A DNA stretch of 30,159 bases from IMG/VR virus record IMGVR_UViG_3300050821_010409, positions 1 to 30,159 of that record, one strand, 5' to 3'. How positions within the stretch are numbered: position 1 is the first letter of the stretch; each line of letters opens with the position of its first letter. A program made the translations under genes and the position numbers. Source of the DNA: a virus. Positions 27,201-30,159 of the stretch are shown piece after piece. The notes under the pieces are model-generated. The model saw nothing but the letters and a program-made list of their open reading frames with translations. It was not told where the DNA came from and did no database searches.

Positions 27201-30159
27201 CTGGCTGAACTCTGCTGGCACGGCGACCCAGAACGTCAAGGACATCACCGACCAGGCCACCACCCAGGAGGCCCTGCTCACCGACGCGATGCAGGCGCAA
27301 GGCGACTACATTGCCAACACGCTGATCGGTGACATCAACCAGGCGATCCTGAAGTACGACGGCGTGCAGAAGGCCGCCGCGAATTACGGTAACGCGCTCG
27401 CCCAGTTCGGGAAGGGGTCCACGCAGGCCAAGGCGGCCCAGGACGCCCTGGTGAAATCCCTGATCGCGGCCGGGATGGCGGCCAACGACTCCGGGCCGCA
27501 GATCGCGGCGATGATCGCCAAGGTGCTCGGCGTCTCCATGCAGGATGCCATCAAGCTGATGGCCACCCTGGGCGACAACATCTCCAAGACGTCGGTGAAC
27601 GCCCAGAAGGCCTCGGCCCTCATCGACAAGACCTTCATCAAGACGCTGCAGCAGATTGGCTTTGACACCCCGGGCATCAACAGCGACATCACCAAGTTCT
27701 CCCAGGCCATCTTGTCCAGCGGGGACAACTCCAACAAGACCCAGAGCGCCCGCGACCAGCTCATCAAGGACCTGGAGGCGGTGGGCGTGCAGTCCAAGGT
27801 CGCCCAGCAGCTGGTCACCAACCTGCAGAACCAGATCGACAAGCTGCACGGCGCGTCGCTGCCCATCGGCCTGGTGGCCAGCGGCAAGGGCAAGATCACC
27901 GCGGAGCAGACCATCACCGGCAGCACCCAGCAGGTGATCGGCAACCTGCTGTTCGTGGCCAAGGGCGGCCAGGTGCCCGGCTCTGGAAACTCTGACAGCG
28001 TGTTCGCGATGCTGACGCCGGGAGAGGTCGTCATCCCCCGCAACATGGTGCGGTCCGGCGCCATCGACCACCTGCGCGGCGCGCTGCCCGGCTTCGCCGG
28101 CGGCGGCGTGGTCGGGGTGGCTGGCGTGCAGGCCGTGCAGGACAAGTTCGTCCAGGGCACCGGCCAGGGATTCGAGGTGGCGATGGGCACGCGCTTCGAG
28201 AAGGCCGCCAATGCCGCGCTCGTCAGGGCCATCGCCGCTGCCGTGAAGGGCGCGTTCCTGGGCCCTGGGTCGGCGAACTACGCCGCCGACATCACCACGG
28301 TGCTGAGCTCCCTTGGCCTGCCGTTGTCGCTTGTTGCCAACTGGTTGCGACAAATTCAAACAGAGTGCGTGACACTTGACGTCATGATACTGACGCGGGA
28401 TGGCTGGAAGAAGCATGACGAAGTACAGCCTGGTGACGAGACCATCGGCTATAACCCCGTTACGGGCGTCAGTGAATGGACGCGGGTTACCCGGGTGCAG
28501 CACTACGAGAGCGCTCCCGTCGTCCGCTTCGGCAATGAGCACTGGGAAGCTGTCGCAACCCCGAATCACCGCTGGCTGATGGAGACCGTCGTCCGGCGCC
28601 GTGAAGGCGCGTTCACGGAACTCCAGTGCCCGGATTGCGGGGCCACGGGAAGCAGCCGCGGGCCATTCCGGTCCCCGCGAGCCGTGCAGGTTCACCGGGG
28701 CAAGGAGCACAAGGAGCCCGTTACCGTCCACAAGCGCGGCGTGGGCACTTATGAGCAGGTCACAAGCACGGCGCTCGTCAAGCTGGAAGACAAGGCCCCA
28801 GGCCAGCGCATCGTTCTCGCGCGTCTTGCGAACCTGGGTGACGAGTTGCCCGTGTCCGTCCGTGAGGCTGCGCTGCTCGGCTGGATCGCGGGTGACGGCT
28901 GCGTCATGGCAAGCAAGCCCGTCTGGCGGAAGGCGCCTCCTGCTCCCCCCGTGAACTGGCAGGAGCGCACGCAGGACGCGCCATTCGGGCTGCGGCGCGA
29001 TGGCACGCCAAGGAAGGGTGCCGGAGGCAGGCCCTATGAAGACCCGGATCGTACGCGCGTGCCAGGCACGAGCGGGCTCTCCGTCACCGTTTCCCAGGCA
29101 AAGGCTGAGCATTTCGCCGCCATCGAAGAAGCGCTGGCAGGCATTCCCGGGGTAGGCCGGTACGCGCAAGACCGCTGCGGGCACAGTAACGGGCCTGGGT
29201 TCGGCACCACCCAGCTCGTCACGCGCACGTGGCACCTCCCCGCAGCGTACGCCCGCGACTTGCTTGCCCGTGCCGGGAACCCGAAGACGGATGCCGTCAG
29301 CCAGGTCCTGCGGATGTCTGCCGCACAGCGTGAGGCATGGCTCGGGGCGATGATCGCGGCAGAAGGCCATCGTGAGCCCTCGAAGACGGTGATCTACCAG
29401 AATGACGGGCCTGTCGCCGACGCGATCGAGCTGGCCGTCTACCTCAGCGGGAACCGCCCGGCCCGGAGGAAGTCCCATGGCGGCTGGGGCATCGGCATCA
29501 CGTCGCCGTACATCGGCGGCCCGTCGCGCGTGATGTTCGTGAAGGATGCGGGTACAGCGCCCGTGTGGTGCTGTACTACGCAGCTGGGCAGCTGGACCGC
29601 ACGGCTTGACGGGCACGTATTCCTCACTGGTAACAGTGGCGGTAATTTGAACGCCGTGAACCTTACCGACTCAAATGCCCAAGCAGGTCACCCTAGTGTT
29701 GGCTTGCTACAGCTCATCCCAAGCACCTTCGCTGCTTACGCTGGTCCCTATATTAACACGCCTCCCTTGGTGAACTACGGCGGCGGCCCGGTGAGCGAGA
29801 ACCCGATGGCGCAGATTTACGCCGCCATCCACTACGCGCTGGCCCGGTACGGGCCCGGGATGGGCAGCGTCATCGGGCAGGGCCACGGGTACGCGGCTGG
29901 CGGCCTCGTGCGGGCCCTGGGCACCTATGACCGGGGCGGCATCCTGCCCGCGGGCGGCATCGGCATCAACACCACGCGCCACGCTGAGATGGTCACGCCC
30001 GCGCAGGGGCCTGGCTCGCTGCACGAGACGAACCTGCGGCTGAACCGCCTCAGCCAGCAACTGGACAAGCTCATCCAGGTGACGGGCACGCAGGGGCAGG
30101 CCTTCGCCCGCGGGCTGTCAGGCAGCGCGGCGCGGGGGGCATCGATGGGCTACTACGGG
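24208..30159 (+). CDS. Tape measure protein with lytic transglycosylase domain and intein, 3' end outside window
   Basis: ATG 24208 opens a frame without stop to the window edge (1984 codons). Residues ~1-240 contain ~30-residue helical repeats with 'DADT..AI..KIA.L' units. Hydrophobic segments lie at ~285-370, ~510-565 and ~588-608. Residues ~912-1010 hold a duplicated 'ALAQEAGYHGTASLKDLTNW' motif typical of actinophage tape measures. GGQVPGSGNSDSVFAMLTPG near residue 1253 is the usual C-terminal motif. The extein reads QTE|SGGNLNAVN and HPSVGLLQLIPSTFAAYAGP, a lytic transglycosylase active site with Glu1386. The protein sets tail length and can open peptidoglycan at entry. An intein (residues 1387-1809) splits the active-site motif. 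Confidence 0.95.
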   Translation, partial: MATLGEAWVTVSPDASGFRLKADAAIRTALAGINPDVSVKVKADTTGALASIVNLRARMDALSANLASIKIGADGKPALATITTLQGKLLALAKTVADITLSADTSAIDAKIAALQAKLAALVRKSSDLQIDADTTAAISKIANLELEAHGLEAALNHLTADIEIDAAVARLYAIEAELQVLRSDARNIEVTAQTAAIKAAIAAVTAEITALQAKAHDIRMNVDTGSLIAAQASLLGLEVAAEKVGTAVEDAARAQADLIASTRGVTVAQNLLAIALGNTQPMWTRATGGMAALAGTGGILGNAFGILGTKVTLFGGLLQGLLPAWATHISVMHIAADVLVELIAVWGGAAVAAGAFGVAASDAVQEVARRMTNLHIAADATTQSMYPLTGALETLHNAVRPEVYQVFGDALVVAKAHTGDFQKIVRETGPVVDQLAGRMTAALTSGTAFDIFTKNAKSSLLGLGTAFGNVFGAIGNVLNVVPDYAQKLLTLGVALTGVLENVTRMLEPVLRWGLVIHGAFIYIGLATSLAVAFYSKALVPLAGAFYAAAQAAAIYVAGLVAVATSEEGVITLTGVLDAALAVFKSISPLGWITIVVAGLVALALWLHNSSSAANDFTASIQKVVGSAGVAQTLGILAQSIAATRQQLVQSEGAAQMYSAAISKVDGVLSVGGHDRSLASQQLQALRQGYEGATNASQAYAHELAVLQGNQQTFNGHLQDIAKITGSTSSALGALTAAGITQNQMLDKNVQDWAATTAQVLGTLAAYKAMNGTAGALNNNLDVLSRTETDQYTATQKLNQGWSSFIGDVTGSQGTFDTLALGMVTLDQNFQKAGGSGETLRNTLGKLSVTGTLTGASMDGLNQASLDLNQAFGTQVSNANALFASWRTAGLAGNLFTQGVKDAIIPLVKYASGSKEATAQLVALAQEAGYHGTASLKDLTNWLGQAAVKSDEFTSTVKNLLIPMVAADKGAKNASASMLALAKQAGYTGGTSIKDLTDWLNSAGTATQNVKDITDQATTQEALLTDAMQAQGDYIANTLIGDINQAILKYDGVQKAAANYGNALAQFGKGSTQAKAAQDALVKSLIAAGMAANDSGPQIAAMIAKVLGVSMQDAIKLMATLGDNISKTSVNAQKASALIDKTFIKTLQQIGFDTPGINSDITKFSQAILSSGDNSNKTQSARDQLIKDLEAVGVQSKVAQQLVTNLQNQIDKLHGASLPIGLVASGKGKITAEQTITGSTQQVIGNLLFVAKGGQVPGSGNSDSVFAMLTPGEVVIPRNMVRSGAIDHLRGALPGFAGGGVVGVAGVQAVQDKFVQGTGQGFEVAMGTRFEKAANAALVRAIAAAVKGAFLGPGSANYAADITTVLSSLGLPLSLVANWLRQIQTECVTLDVMILTRDGWKKHDEVQPGDETIGYNPVTGVSEWTRVTRVQHYESAPVVRFGNEHWEAVATPNHRWLMETVVRRREGAFTELQCPDCGATGSSRGPFRSPRAVQVHRGKEHKEPVTVHKRGVGTYEQVTSTALVKLEDKAPGQRIVLARLANLGDELPVSVREAALLGWIAGDGCVMASKPVWRKAPPAPPVNWQERTQDAPFGLRRDGTPRKGAGGRPYEDPDRTRVPGTSGLSVTVSQAKAEHFAAIEEALAGIPGVGRYAQDRCGHSNGPGFGTTQLVTRTWHLPAAYARDLLARAGNPKTDAVSQVLRMSAAQREAWLGAMIAAEGHREPSKTVIYQNDGPVADAIELAVYLSGNRPARRKSHGGWGIGITSPYIGGPSRVMFVKDAGTAPVWCCTTQLGSWTARLDGHVFLTGNSGGNLNAVNLTDSNAQAGHPSVGLLQLIPSTFAAYAGPYINTPPLVNYGGGPVSENPMAQIYAAIHYALARYGPGMGSVIGQGHGYAAGGLVRALGTYDRGGILPAGGIGINTTRHAEMVTPAQGPGSLHETNLRLNRLSQQLDKLIQVTGTQGQAFARGLSGSAARGASMGYYG
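28366..29634 (+). other. Intein with LAGLIDADG homing endonuclease, within tape measure gene
   Basis: The in-frame insertion of 423 residues starts with Cys (CVTLDVMILTRDGWKK, block A) and ends in VFLTGN before extein Ser. Block B is present as AVATPNHRW. Two LAGLIDADG-type motifs appear: LLGWIAGDG (28873-28899) and WLGAMIAAEG (29338-29367), so the homing domain looks complete. The penultimate residue is Gly instead of the usual His, as in some phage inteins. A C2H2-like pattern, CPDC...VHRGKEH, is inserted in the N-terminal splicing half. Splicing would restore the transglycosylase motif TE-SGGN. Confidence 0.93.

Noticed and set aside
27010-29616. Long minus-strand open frame opposite the tape measure gene (868 codons)
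   Set aside because: It is a GC-driven shadow: the plus-strand frame has clear tape measure, intein and transglycosylase motifs, while the minus-strand translation is His/Arg/Gly-rich without any motif.

Overview
The window is a high-GC stretch of a tailed (siphovirus-type) phage or prophage of an actinobacterial host. The host is inferred from the GC-rich codon usage, from the frequent GTG starts and likely leaderless starts, and from the gene types: a mycobacteriophage/streptomyces-phage-like glycosyltransferase, several HNH homing endonucleases with zinc knuckles, a DUF932 protein, and a very long tape measure protein with an actinophage-type lytic transglycosylase motif. No integrase, terminase, portal or capsid gene lies inside the window, so the major capsid gene is presumably just upstream.

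Layout. 1-4.1 kb holds two adjacent proteins built from a ~20-residue Gly/Thr/Ala/Gln/Pro repeat (the first cut by the window edge, the second with two DUF4082-like domains) and then the head-tail connector. 4.1-7.0 kb has small phage genes, a cysteine-peptidase-like protein, a DUF1003 membrane protein and a tail-terminator candidate. 7.0-11.9 kb is a forward accessory block: YunG-like protein, two unknowns, an HNH endonuclease, a frameshifted glycosyltransferase, a zinc-ribbon peptide, a degenerate tRNA-like sequence, a cupin and a papain-fold protein, closed by a strong terminator. 12.1-21.1 kb is an accessory block read from the minus strand: an IS110-C-terminal-like HhH protein, unknowns, a three-gene and a two-gene overlapping set, a DUF932 protein and two HNH endonucleases. 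Structural genes resume at 21.1 kb: major tail protein, another HNH gene, tail-assembly chaperone with a -1 frameshift extension, a gp10-like protein and the tape measure gene, which runs off the window and carries an intein.

Two non-coding systems stand out. First, nearly all intergenic space is filled by more than 60 copies of a bipartite repeat: TGGCTGGCT, exactly nine variable bases, then TGGCTGCA. It often recurs every 32 bp. I do not recognise this family. Second, a 1.6-kb region without protein genes (14.04-15.65 kb) holds two families of structured RNA candidates: three copies of a tRNA-like element on the minus strand (T-arm and acceptor-like stem but no normal anticodon arm) and two copies of a multi-helix element. 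Both families show compensatory base changes between copies.

The forward structural genes build the head-tail junction and the tail. The two reverse-strand and accessory blocks look like inserted cargo, and the many endonucleases plus the intein show heavy homing traffic. Gene calls rest on reading the translated sequence; no database search was made.
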